A program made the position numbers and the translations under genes. From Glaciihabitans arcticus (lineage in GTDB: Bacteria > Actinomycetota > Actinomycetes > Actinomycetales > Microbacteriaceae), in NCBI RefSeq assembly GCF_004310685.1, contig NZ_SISG01000001.1, forward strand, positions 248,001 to 312,000: 64,000 bases of DNA, given 5' to 3'. A model generated the notes under the pieces. The model did no database searches and was not told where the DNA came from. It was given only the letters and a program-made list of their open reading frames with translations. Below are positions 8,319-17,563 of this stretch, in pieces (within the stretch, counting starts at the first letter, position 1; each line of letters begins with the position of its first letter).

Positions 8319-10653
8319 AGTGAAGCGGGACACCCCGATCCGGCAGGCGCTGCGTGCCCCCGAGGCGAAGCCGACCTGGCAGCCGCGCGGCGACATCACG
8401 AGCTGGGGGCTGAGCGTCACGCTGTTGATCGCCCTCGGCGTCGCGGCGGTGGCCCTCGGCCCGATCCTCGAGGGAATCTGGTGGTGGGTGGTCGCGATGG
8501 CCACCGCCCTGATCGTCACGACGGCCATGGCCGTGACGCGCCTGCTGCTGACGGGCAGGGGATGGCCCGTGCTCGTCGGCCTCGCCGCGCTCCTCGTCAC
8601 CCTCAGCCTGTTCTTCGCGGCCCCGGCGTCGGTGCTCGGCATCATCCCGTCTCCCGAGACCATCGACAGGTTCTCCGAGCTCGTGCAGACAGGGCTCCGC
8701 TCGATCGCCACGCAGAAGGTGCCGGCCGACCCGATACCCGGCATCCTCTTCCTCGTGGCGTCGTCGTTCGGGCTGCTCGCGATCGCCCTCGACGCGGTCG
8801 CCATCACACTGCGCCGACCCGCGCTGACCGGCCCCCTGCTGCTGCTCATCGTGCTCACCCCGACCTTCATCGGCGCCGATCTCAGCGACCCGTTCTTCTT
8901 CCTGCTTGCCGGTATCGCCTGGCTGGTCGTGCTGCACGTCAGCTCGCCGTTCGCGCACCTGCGCAACGCGGTGGCGATCGGCGGACTGAGTCTTGCCCTG
9001 TCGCTCGTGCTGCAGCTGTTCATCTTCCCGATCCCGCCAGAGCCGATCAGCGACCGCAACGGCATCGGCTACGTCACGGGCATCAACCCGATCCTCACCC
9101 TGGGCGAGAACCTGCGCCGGCAGGAGCCGATCACGGCGCTGACCTACAAGACCGACGCGATCGAGCAGTCGTACATCACGTTCTCGATCCTCGACAACTT
9201 CGACTCCGAGGGCTGGGTACCGTCTGAACCGTCAGACAACAACAACGACCTCGGCAATATCGGGCGCCCTCCGGGCCTCGGCGACACCATTCCCCGCGAC
9301 ACGACCTCGTCGATCTACACCGTCGGCAACATCGGCGGAAAGTGGCTGCCGGTGCCGTACGCGCCGACGAGCATCAGCGGCGTGCAGGGGGAGTGGACCT
9401 GGGATCCGGAGTCGCTCACGATCCGCACCGAGAACTCGTCGATGCGCAACCAGGAGTACGTGGTCACCGCCGTCGACGCGCAACCCACGGTCGCCGACCT
9501 GGAGCGGCAGGATGACGTCGAGGACCCCGCCGCCGCCGCCTACCTGAACCTTCCGATCAACCTGCCCCCAATCATCCGCGACCGGGCGCTCGAGGTCACC
9601 GCGAATGCCGAGACGCGCTTCGACCAGGCCCTCGCGCTGCAGCGGTCCTTCCGCACCGGGGCGTACCAGTACTCGGAGACCGCGCCCGTCGAAGACGGCT
9701 TCGACGGCAATGACGGCCAGATCATCGCCCGCTTCCTGGGCGAGAAAACCGGGTACTGCCAGCACTTCGCCTCGGCGATGGCGATCATGGCACGCACCCT
9801 CGGCATCCCGAGCCGGGTCGCCGTCGGGTTCACCCCTGGGCAGCAGCAGACCAGCAATGAGGGCGACTTCTTCCTCGTGACCACGGCGAACCTGCACGCG
9901 TGGCCCGAGCTGTACTTCACCGGTGTCGGCTGGGTGCGCTTCGAGCCGACCCCGGGCCGCGGCGAGGTTCCCGTGTTCGGCGAGGGTGACCCGAACGCGC
10001 CTACTCCGGCACCCAACACGCCTGAGCCCACGCCGTCGCTCGATCCGGCCGATCCCGTTCCCACGTCGACACCGACGCCGACCGTCGCACCCGACGAGGC
10101 GGACGGCAGCTCCTCCGCCCCCACTCAATCGCCGTTCCCCATCTGGCTGGCGACGATTGCTGCGCTGCTTGTTCTGCTGATGGTGGTGCCGGCGGGCATC
10201 CGGTCATTGCTGCGGTCCAGGCGCCGAGCGGCGGCGGCCGGCGGCGATGCTCTTGCCGCCTGGACCGAACTGGATGCAACGGCGCGCGACCTGCGCCTCG
10301 ACCCGAGTGATTCGGCCACACCTCGGGAGTTCGAGGCGGTGCTGGTGGCGAGGCTCGGTGATTCGGGTGGGATCGACGCGCTCGAGCGCCTGCGGGCCGC
10401 GGTCGAGACCGCCGTCTACGACGAGACGGGTTCGGCGCGGTCGTCCACGCTGGTCGAGGATCTCGACGAGGTGCTGCCCGCTGTGCGCAGGGCATCCGGA
10501 TGGCCGGCCCGCGTTCGCGGCTGGGTCGCGCCCGCGTCGCTCGCCTGGGGCGTCGCGAACAGCATCGCCGACCGCCGCGCCCGGGCGTGGTCGCGTCGTG
10601 GTACCGAGGTGTTCGCGGATGACGTCATCCCGCCCTCCCTGCGCGACGAGTAG
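8308..10653 (+). CDS. TgpA-type transglutaminase-like membrane protein (DUF3488/DUF4129)
   Basis: A 781-residue membrane protein. About six helices occupy residues 30-235, then comes an extracytoplasmic transglutaminase-core domain with Cys at about residue 484 (TGYCQHFASAMA) and His at about 530 (NLHAWPELYF). The usual Asp of DPTPG is Glu (RFEPTPG). A Pro/Thr linker, one more helix (IWLATIAALLVLLMVVPAGI) and a DUF4129-like tail follow. Likely role: remodelling of a surface peptide or protein together with the MoxR/DUF58 pair. It ends 5 bp from a convergent ABC gene with no terminator visible between. Confidence 0.88.
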   Translation: MAAEVKRDTPIRQALRAPEAKPTWQPRGDITSWGLSVTLLIALGVAAVALGPILEGIWWWVVAMATALIVTTAMAVTRLLLTGRGWPVLVGLAALLVTLSLFFAAPASVLGIIPSPETIDRFSELVQTGLRSIATQKVPADPIPGILFLVASSFGLLAIALDAVAITLRRPALTGPLLLLIVLTPTFIGADLSDPFFFLLAGIAWLVVLHVSSPFAHLRNAVAIGGLSLALSLVLQLFIFPIPPEPISDRNGIGYVTGINPILTLGENLRRQEPITALTYKTDAIEQSYITFSILDNFDSEGWVPSEPSDNNNDLGNIGRPPGLGDTIPRDTTSSIYTVGNIGGKWLPVPYAPTSISGVQGEWTWDPESLTIRTENSSMRNQEYVVTAVDAQPTVADLERQDDVEDPAAAAYLNLPINLPPIIRDRALEVTANAETRFDQALALQRSFRTGAYQYSETAPVEDGFDGNDGQIIARFLGEKTGYCQHFASAMAIMARTLGIPSRVAVGFTPGQQQTSNEGDFFLVTTANLHAWPELYFTGVGWVRFEPTPGRGEVPVFGEGDPNAPTPAPNTPEPTPSLDPADPVPTSTPTPTVAPDEADGSSSAPTQSPFPIWLATIAALLVLLMVVPAGIRSLLRSRRRAAAAGGDALAAWTELDATARDLRLDPSDSATPREFEAVLVARLGDSGGIDALERLRAAVETAVYDETGSARSSTLVEDLDEVLPAVRRASGWPARVRGWVAPASLAWGVANSIADRRARAWSRRGTEVFADDVIPPSLRDE

Positions 10654-10658
10654 CGCAG

Positions 10659-11431
<773 letters not shown>

Positions 11432-11435
<4 letters not shown>

Positions 11436-12439
11436 GCGTCGGCCCTCCTGCGGGCGAGCAGCAGCGCGAACACGGGTGCTCCGATGAGCGCCGTCACGAT
11501 ACCGACCGGCAGCTCACGCGGGTCGAACAGGGTGCGCGCGAGGGTGTCGGCCCAGACCAGGAAGATCGCACCGACCAGCGCGGAGAGCGGTAGCAGCGCG
11601 CGGTGCCCCGGTCCGACGAGCAGGCGCACGGCGTGCGGCAGGATCAGCCCGACGAATCCGATCGACCCGCTCACCGAGACCATCGCGCCGGTGAGCAGTG
11701 CCGTGGCGGCGAGCAGCGCCCAGCGGGTGCCCTGAACGTTCACGCCGAGCGCGGCGGCCGAGGTGTCGCCGAACGCGAACGAGTCGAGCAGGCGACCGGT
11801 GAACAGAATCGGGATTCCGACCACGATCAGCGCGATACCCGCGATGGCAACGGCAGGCCAGCGGGCTCCCGCGAGCGAGCCGAGCAGCCAGCTCAGGATC
11901 TCGCGGTAGGAGTCGCCCGTGACCGTCCAGAAGATGACGAAGCTCGTGATGGCGCCGGCGAGCGAGGAGACGGCGAGCCCGGCGAGCACGGTGCGGGTCG
12001 GGGTGATGCGTCCGAGTGCGCTCGCCAGCAGGAGTGTCGCGGCAAGGGCGAGCAGGGCGCCGAGGAACGCGGCGAGGGGCAGCAGCAGCGATGCCCCCAG
12101 CAGGATCACGCTCACCGCACCCAACGAGGCACCCGACGACAGCCCGAGCAGGTACGGGTCGGCGAGCGGGTTGCGGGTGAGGGCCTGCATGACCGCGCCG
12201 CTCAGGGCGAGGCCCGCGCCGACAGCGGCTGCGGTCAGAACTCGGGGCATCCGGAGCTCCCAGACGATGCCGTCGCGCAGCTCGGTCAGCGGAGAGATGC
12301 CGAGCCCGAGGTGGCTCGCGATCGACCCCCACACCTCGTCGAAGCGGATCTCGGCCGGCCCGATCGTGACAGCGAGGGTGATGGATGCCACGAGCACCGC
12401 GCCGAGCGCGATACCCCAGATCCACGGCCCCCGTCTCAT
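11432..12439 (-). CDS. FecCD-type permease, putative F420-0 importer
   Basis: A 335-residue integral membrane permease with about ten helices of the FecCD/BtuC fold. Recognisable parts are AVGAGLALSGAVMQALTRNPLADPYLLGLSSGAS near residue 80 (read in two halves), the coupling region, and FVGLILPHAVRLLVGPGHR near residue 260. The ATG overlaps the binding-protein stop by one base (TGATG), and its own stop overlaps the ATPase start (ATGA), so the three are translated together. Substrate assigned only from the cof gene neighbourhood. Confidence 0.87.
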
Positions 12440-13395
12440 CAGAAGTCGAGCGCCTTCAGCTGGTCGGCGAGGTCGGCTGCGGCCGGCGCCGTGCGCACGC
12501 CCGCCTCTCCCGCGGCGAATGGGATGTACAGGTAGCGCGCGTTCTTCACGGCGTCGAGGTTCTTCGTGGCCGGGTTGGACTCGAGCAGCGCGATCTTCGA
12601 CTCAGCAGTGTTCCAGGTCGCGTCGACGAGCACGATCACGTCGGGGTTCGCGTCGACGACGGCCTCCCACGCGAAGGGCGACCAGGTGTCGTCGATGTCG
12701 CCCGCGATGTTCTCGAGGCCGAGGGTCTCGAGCACCAGCTGCGGGGCTCCGATCCCTGCGCCGACGTAGGGAACATCAGTGCCGGACGAGTACCAGAGGG
12801 CGCTGAGGCCACGCTCGTCGGCGTCGATCCCGGCGACGGTCTCCTTCTGTGCCTCGATGAGCGTGCTCGGGTCGGCCTCGAAGATCATGGCGACCTCGGT
12901 GATCTCGTCGAAGATCTCGTCGAAGTCGAGCTTGGCCGGCTTGTAGGCGGCCTCCTTGCAGGCGGCGGGGGAGACATAGGTGTTGACGCCCAGGTCCTGC
13001 AGCTCGGCGCGGTCGCCCGCACCCTCGGGGGAGAAATTCGACTCCCAGCCGGCGTAGACGAAGTCGGGCTCCTCCTCGAGCACCGCCTCCTGCCCGGGCA
13101 CCATCTCGCTCAGCACGGGGATGTCGCTGTCGGCCCACTCCTCGGGCAGCGGGCCGTCCTGGAAGCCGGTGCCGATGATGCGGTCGCCGAGGCCGAGCGC
13201 GAGCAGCATCTCGGTCGAGGTCGACTTGATCGTGATGACGCGCTCGGGTGCCTTGTCGACACTGAACTTCGTGCCGCAGTTGTCGATCGACACGCTGGAG
13301 ACGATCGGACCGGTGCCGTTCGCGGGGACGGCGACGCAGCCGCTCAGCAGCAGGGCGGCGGAGCCGAGGGATACGGCGATGGCAAGACGGGACAC
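12439..13395 (-). CDS. Substrate-binding lipoprotein, putative F420-0 importer
   Basis: A 318-residue class III periplasmic-type binding protein. It has a lipoprotein signal (IAVSLGSAALLLSGC) and then a TroA/BtuF-like body with PERVITIKSTSTEMLLALG and ALWYSSGTDVPYVGAG. The GTG at 13395 has a strong GGAGG five bases upstream (13401-13405), so the much longer upstream open frame is not used. First gene of the cassette; its 5' leader is about 120 nt long. Located between F420 side-chain and F420 backbone genes, it is a good candidate for binding an F420 precursor. Confidence 0.87.
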   Translation of the reverse strand: MSRLAIAVSLGSAALLLSGCVAVPANGTGPIVSSVSIDNCGTKFSVDKAPERVITIKSTSTEMLLALGLGDRIIGTGFQDGPLPEEWADSDIPVLSEMVPGQEAVLEEEPDFVYAGWESNFSPEGAGDRAELQDLGVNTYVSPAACKEAAYKPAKLDFDEIFDEITEVAMIFEADPSTLIEAQKETVAGIDADERGLSALWYSSGTDVPYVGAGIGAPQLVLETLGLENIAGDIDDTWSPFAWEAVVDANPDVIVLVDATWNTAESKIALLESNPATKNLDAVKNARYLYIPFAAGEAGVRTAPAAADLADQLKALDF

Positions 13396-13517
13396 GGGGA
13401 CCTCCGGGTGGGCATAAGCAGGCAGCAGGGCACGGCTCGCGGCGAGACTGCACGAGCGGAAACCGGGCCGCTCCAAAACCGGGGCGGGCACACCCGGCCA
13501 AAACCGGCCAGGGGGTC
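13396..13517 (-). promoter_or_regulatory. Long structured 5' leader of the ABC cassette
   Basis: On the minus strand a -10-like TAGGCT (13529-13524) would start transcription near 13517, leaving about 120 nt before the GTG at 13395. The leader can form CCTGGCC/GGCCGGG and GAGCGG/CCGCTC hairpins and repeats the block CCGGTTTTGG. I do not find a cobalamin B12 box or other known riboswitch core, so this is only a candidate regulatory RNA. Confidence 0.3.
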
Positions 13518-13555
13518 GGTACAAGCCTAGCGCGCGGCGGTGCGACACTGGGTGC

Positions 13556-14119
13556 GTGGTCGACTGGACGATAGTGATTCCCGTAAAGGGCACGGTGGGT
13601 GCGAAATCCCGGCTCGGAGCGTCGGCCGCGCTCGCCGAGGCCATCGCCCTCGACACGATCCGGGCGGCCCTCGAGGTCGCCCCGGTGATTGTCGTCACGG
13701 CCTCGACATCCGTCTTCGCGGGCACCCGAATCGTCGCCGATCCCGGCACGGGCCTGAACGCCGCCATCGGCGCAGGCATAAAGGCCGCCGACGGCCCCGT
13801 CGCGGTCCTGCTCGGTGACCTGCCCGCGCTGCTGCCCGCCGAGCTGCGTGCGGCTCTGGATGCGGCCAGCGCCCATCCCCGCGCCTTTGTGCCCGACGCC
13901 GAGGGCGCCGGCACGGTCCTGCTCACCTCGACGATCGGCCACACCCCCGCTTTCGGTCAGGGCTCGGCGCAGCGCCATCGGGAGGCGGGTTACGTCGAGC
14001 TGGAGCTCCCGGCGGACTCGGGCCTGCGGCGCGACGTCGACACCCCCGAGCAGCTCGCGGGTCTCGGCGAGCGCCTGGGTGCGGCCACTAGAGCCGCGCT
14101 GCCGCCAGCGCGTCACTAG
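13556..14119 (+). CDS. cofC: Phospholactate/PEP guanylyltransferase CofC (FbiD)
   Basis: Transfers GMP from GTP to 2-phospho-L-lactate (archaea) or phosphoenolpyruvate (mycobacterial FbiD) to give the donor used by CofD. The 187-residue protein has the nucleotidyltransferase start TIVIPVKGTVGAKSRL, DPGTGLNAAIGAGI, the metal-binding VLLGDLPALLP, and GTVLLTSTIG. The GTG at 13556 follows GACACT (13544-13549) by six bases. It converges on cofD and overlaps its 3' end by 32 bp. In an actinobacterium the substrate is more likely PEP, by analogy to FbiD. Confidence 0.92.
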   Translation: MVDWTIVIPVKGTVGAKSRLGASAALAEAIALDTIRAALEVAPVIVVTASTSVFAGTRIVADPGTGLNAAIGAGIKAADGPVAVLLGDLPALLPAELRAALDAASAHPRAFVPDAEGAGTVLLTSTIGHTPAFGQGSAQRHREAGYVELELPADSGLRRDVDTPEQLAGLGERLGAATRAALPPARH

Positions 14120-15032
14120 CGAGCTGAGCGCTGGTGTCGAGGTCGCGCATCCAGAGCGGCACCGCGGTCGTCGGAACATCGTAGGAAGCCGAAGCGTCGA
14201 CGGTGTCGACGAGCCACGCGTCGAGCAGGCCACCCGCCGAGCGGGCGCCGTAGTGCGCCGCGACCGCTGGGGCCGTCGTCTCGACACCGATCGCCGTGAG
14301 GCACGCGTCGGCCATGCCCCGCACAATGGCACCGCCGATGATGGGGGAGACCCCGACGATCGGAGCCGCGGTCGCGGCGAGAGCGTCGCGAATACCGGGG
14401 ATGCCGAGGATGGTGCCGATCGAGACGACCGGGTTGGAGGGGGCGACGAGAACCACGTCCGCATCCCGGATCGCCGCAAGCGCCGCGTCAGTCGCTACAG
14501 CGCCCTCAATGCCGCGCTGCACAAACCCCAGGGCAGGCAGTCGTGCACGGTGGCGGGTCCACCACTCCTGGAAGTGCAGCTCGCCGCCCTCGACCGTGAC
14601 GTGCGTCTCGACCTCGGAGTCAGTGACTGGGATCAGCAAAGCGCCCAGGTCCCAGCGCGACGTTATCCGCGCCGTTGCCTGCGACAGCGTCTGTCCGTCG
14701 CGCAGGAAGGACGAGCGCGCGATGTGTGTGCCGAGGTCGAGGTCGCCGAGGGTGAACCACGGCCAGCCCACGCCGTACGCGTTCAGCTCGGCGCTCGCCC
14801 GCTCGGTCTCGCCGATGCGTCCCCAGCCGCGCTCCTCGTCGTTCGCCCGGGCGAGGGTGTACATGACCGAGTCGAGGTCGGGGGTGATGCGGAGGCCAGC
14901 CAGCCACATGTCGTCGCCGGTGTTGACGATGATGCGGAGCTCCGCATCGGGCAAAGAACGTCGCAGGTGCTCACGGACGCCGCGGGCGAAACGCGCCCCG
15001 CCGACCCCGCCGGAAAGAATGGTGATGATCAC
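14088..15032 (-). CDS. cofD: 2-phospho-L-lactate transferase CofD (FbiA)
   Basis: Joins the phosphoester moiety to FO to form F420-0 or dehydro-F420-0. The 314-residue translation has the family start ITILSGGVGGARFARGV, VNTGDDMWLAGLRITPDLDS, ERGWGRIGETE, FTLGDLDLGTHI and VVLVAPSNPVVSIGTILG. The start is a GTG at 15032 with TAACGT (minus strand 15044-15039) six bases upstream. It converges with cofC. The FO synthase (fbiC or cofGH) is not in this window. Confidence 0.95.
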   Translation of the reverse strand: MIITILSGGVGGARFARGVREHLRRSLPDAELRIIVNTGDDMWLAGLRITPDLDSVMYTLARANDEERGWGRIGETERASAELNAYGVGWPWFTLGDLDLGTHIARSSFLRDGQTLSQATARITSRWDLGALLIPVTDSEVETHVTVEGGELHFQEWWTRHRARLPALGFVQRGIEGAVATDAALAAIRDADVVLVAPSNPVVSIGTILGIPGIRDALAATAAPIVGVSPIIGGAIVRGMADACLTAIGVETTAPAVAAHYGARSAGGLLDAWLVDTVDASASYDVPTTAVPLWMRDLDTSAQLASDALAAARL

Positions 15033-15077
15033 CGGTCAACGTTAGCCCCGCGAAATCAGGCCCGCGACCGGCTTCTA

Positions 15078-15106
15078 TTTACGCGCAGGTCACAAAGGGA
15101 AACAAT
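15078..15106 (+). promoter_or_regulatory. Probable promoter of the pyrimidine-catabolic operon
   Basis: TTTACG (15078-15083) and AACAAT (15101-15106) are 17 bp apart in the spacer between divergent cofD and the amidohydrolase. The leader to the ATG at 15154 would be about 40 nt and contains the AGGAGG ribosome-binding site. No clear operator palindrome is seen. Confidence 0.4.
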
Positions 15107-15153
15107 GGTGAAACGTTCGCCCTCGATGATGAGGACCTGACCAGGAGGTATGC

Positions 15154-16002
15154 ATGACCGTTGTACGCGCAGCCATCACCCAGACGACATGGACAGGCGA
15201 CAAGGAGTCGATGCTCGCCAAACACGAGCAATTCGCCCGGGATGCGGCGGCGCAGGGCGCCCAGATCATCTGCTTCCAGGAGCTCTTCTACGGTCCGTAC
15301 TTCGGCATCACCGAGGACAAGAAGTACTACCGCTACGCCGAGCAGGCCGACGGCCCGATCGTGCAGCGCTTCGCCGCCCTCGCGAAAGAGCTGAACCTCG
15401 TGATGGTGCTCCCGATCTACGAGGAGGACATCACCGGCGTCTACTACAACACGACGGTTCTCGTGGAGGCTGACGGCACCATCCTCGGCAAGTACCGCAA
15501 GCACCACCTGCCTCACCTCGACCGCTTCTGGGAGAAGTTCTACTTCCGTCCGGGCAACCTCGGCTACCCGGTCTTCGACACCTCGGTCGGCAAGATCGGC
15601 ATGTACATCTGCTACGACAGGCATTTCCCGGAAGGATGGCGCGAGCTCGGCCTGAACGGAGCCCACATGGTCTTCAACCCGAACGCCACCAAGCCGGGTC
15701 TCTCCAACCGCCTGTGGGAGGTCGAGGGTCCGGCAGCGGCCGTGGCCAACGGCTACTTCGTGCTGCAGCCCAACCGGGTCGGACGCGAGGACAACGAGTA
15801 CGGCGAACTCGCCGTCGACTTCTACGGCACGTCACAGGTGATCGACCCGCGCGGAAACTTCGTCGGCGAGCGCGGCTCGGGTGCCGACGAGGAGATCCTC
15901 ATCCGCGACCTCGAGATGGACATGGTGCAGGAGATGCGCGACGACTGGCAGTTCTACCGCGACCGTCGCCCCGACTCGTACACGAGCATCCCGAAGCCGT
16001 AA
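15154..16002 (+). CDS. Carbon-nitrogen hydrolase, probable beta-ureidopropionase
   Basis: A 282-residue nitrilase-superfamily amidase with the complete Glu-Lys-Cys triad: ICFQELFYGPYF, KYRKHHLPH and GMYICYDRHFPEGWR. The close match to N-carbamoyl-beta-alanine amidohydrolases and the following dihydropyrimidinase gene point to cleavage of N-carbamoyl-beta-alanine to beta-alanine, CO2 and ammonia. The ATG has an AGGAGG six bases upstream. First gene of an operon running to about 23666. N-carbamoylputrescine amidase is an alternative by fold but fits the context poorly. Confidence 0.88.
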   Translation: MTVVRAAITQTTWTGDKESMLAKHEQFARDAAAQGAQIICFQELFYGPYFGITEDKKYYRYAEQADGPIVQRFAALAKELNLVMVLPIYEEDITGVYYNTTVLVEADGTILGKYRKHHLPHLDRFWEKFYFRPGNLGYPVFDTSVGKIGMYICYDRHFPEGWRELGLNGAHMVFNPNATKPGLSNRLWEVEGPAAAVANGYFVLQPNRVGREDNEYGELAVDFYGTSQVIDPRGNFVGERGSGADEEILIRDLEMDMVQEMRDDWQFYRDRRPDSYTSIPKP

Positions 16003-16019
16003 TCCCGAAGGGCCGACTC

Positions 16020-17459
16020 ATGAAGACACTCATCAAGAACGGAACCGTCGTCACCGCAACCGGCCGCTCACTGGCCGACGTGCTCATCGACGGCGAGACC
16101 ATCGCCGCGGTGCTCGCTCCCGGCTCCAGCCTGCTCGGCTTCGACATCGCGTCGAGCGTCGACACGGTGATCGACGCGGGCGGAAAATACGTCATCCCGG
16201 GCGGCGTGGACGCGCACACGCACATGGAGCTGCCCTTCGGCGGCACTGCGGCGAGCGACACCTTCGAGACCGGAACCCGCGCCGCGGCGTGGGGCGGCAC
16301 GACCACCATCATCGACTTCGCCGTGCAGACCTACGGCCAGCGCGTGATGGACGGCCTCGCCACCTGGCACCAGAAGGCGGCGGGCAACTGTGCGATCGAC
16401 TACGCCTTCCACCAGATCATCGGCGACGTCACCGACGACTCGCTGCAGGCGATGCGTTCGTTGCCCGACGAGGGCATCACGAGCTTCAAGCTTTTTATGG
16501 CCTACCCGGGTGTCTTTATGAGTGACGACGCCCAGATCTTCAAGGCGATGCAGGTCTCGGCCGACACGGGCATGATGACGATGATGCACGCCGAGAACGG
16601 CCCCGTCATCGACGTTATGGTCAAGCAGCTGCTCGAGCAGGGAAAGACCGACCCGTACTATCACGGCGTCGCCCGCGCCTGGCAGATGGAGGAGGAGGCC
16701 ACCCACCGCGCCATCATGCTGGCCAACCTCACCGGTGCGCCGCTCTACGTGGTGCACGTTTCCGCGAAGCAGGCCGTCGAACAGCTTGCTGCTGCCCGGG
16801 ATGTCGGCCAGAACGTCTTCGCCGAGACCTGCCCGCAGTACCTGTTCCTCTCGATGGAGGAGCAGCTCGGCGCCACGAGCGACGAGTGGGGCGCCTTCGA
16901 GGGTGCCAAGTGGGTGTGCTCGACGCCGCTGCGCTCCAAGGAGGAGGGCCACCAGCACGCCATGTGGCAGAGCCTGCGCACCAACGACGTGCAGATGGTC
17001 TCCACCGACCACTGCCCGTTCTGCATGAAGGGCCAGAAGGATCTCGGCCTCGGCGACTTCTCGAAGATCCCGAACGGCATCGGCTCGGTCGAGCACCGCA
17101 TGGACCTGCTCTACCAGGGCGTCGTCGACGGGCAGATCTCGCTCGAGCGCTGGGTGGAGATCACCTCGACCACCCCGGCCCGCATGTTCGGTCTCTACGG
17201 CAAGAAGGGCGTCATCCAGCCCGGTGCGGATGCCGACATCGTCATCTACGACCCGAACGGTCACACCTCGATCGGTTACGGCGAGGGCAAGACGCACCAC
17301 ATGAACATGGACCACTCCGCCTGGGAGGGCTTCGAGATCGACGGACACGTCGACACCGTGCTCTCGCGCGGCAAGGTCGTGGTCGACGGCAACCAGTACC
17401 TCGGCGCCAAGGGTGACGGCCAGTTCGTCAAGCGCGGCCTCAGCCAGTACCTCATTTGA
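16020..17459 (+). CDS. hydA: Dihydropyrimidinase (D-hydantoinase)
   Basis: Opens the ring of dihydrouracil or dihydrothymine (and hydantoins). The 479-residue amidohydrolase carries its metal ligands in order: GGVDAHTHMELPFGG, the carboxylated Lys of SFKLFMAYPG, TMMHAENG, YVVHVSAK and the Asp of STDHCPF. The C-terminal GLYGKKGVIQPGADADIVI is typical of the family. The ATG follows the amidase stop by 17 bp. A large inverted repeat lies after its stop, before the LLM gene. Confidence 0.94.
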   Translation: MKTLIKNGTVVTATGRSLADVLIDGETIAAVLAPGSSLLGFDIASSVDTVIDAGGKYVIPGGVDAHTHMELPFGGTAASDTFETGTRAAAWGGTTTIIDFAVQTYGQRVMDGLATWHQKAAGNCAIDYAFHQIIGDVTDDSLQAMRSLPDEGITSFKLFMAYPGVFMSDDAQIFKAMQVSADTGMMTMMHAENGPVIDVMVKQLLEQGKTDPYYHGVARAWQMEEEATHRAIMLANLTGAPLYVVHVSAKQAVEQLAAARDVGQNVFAETCPQYLFLSMEEQLGATSDEWGAFEGAKWVCSTPLRSKEEGHQHAMWQSLRTNDVQMVSTDHCPFCMKGQKDLGLGDFSKIPNGIGSVEHRMDLLYQGVVDGQISLERWVEITSTTPARMFGLYGKKGVIQPGADADIVIYDPNGHTSIGYGEGKTHHMNMDHSAWEGFEIDGHVDTVLSRGKVVVDGNQYLGAKGDGQFVKRGLSQYLI

Positions 17460-17466
17460 TTTCCTC

Positions 17467-17541
17467 GCTGGTTGAGTAGGCGCTCCAGCGCCGTATCGAA
17501 ACCGGATTTCGATACGGCCGTGAACGGCCTACTCAATCAGC
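17467..17541. repeat. REP-like interspersed inverted repeat
   Basis: Outer arms GCTGGTTGAGTAGG (17467-17480) and CCTACTCAATCAGC (17528-17541) match with one mismatch; inner arms CCGTATCGAAA (17491-17501) and TTTCGATACGG (17507-17517) match perfectly. Repeats with GTTGAGTAG and TATCGAAAC arms are widespread in intergenic regions of Microbacteriaceae and relatives. Only one copy lies in this window. It could stabilise or end the upstream mRNA. Confidence 0.75.
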
Positions 17542-17563
17542 GACACAAAGAAAGCAGCACCAC

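Noticed and set aside
13396-13517. Cobalamin riboswitch before the ABC cassette
   Set aside because: Stems are present, but the conserved B12 box and core segments could not be found, so only a generic structured leader is reported.
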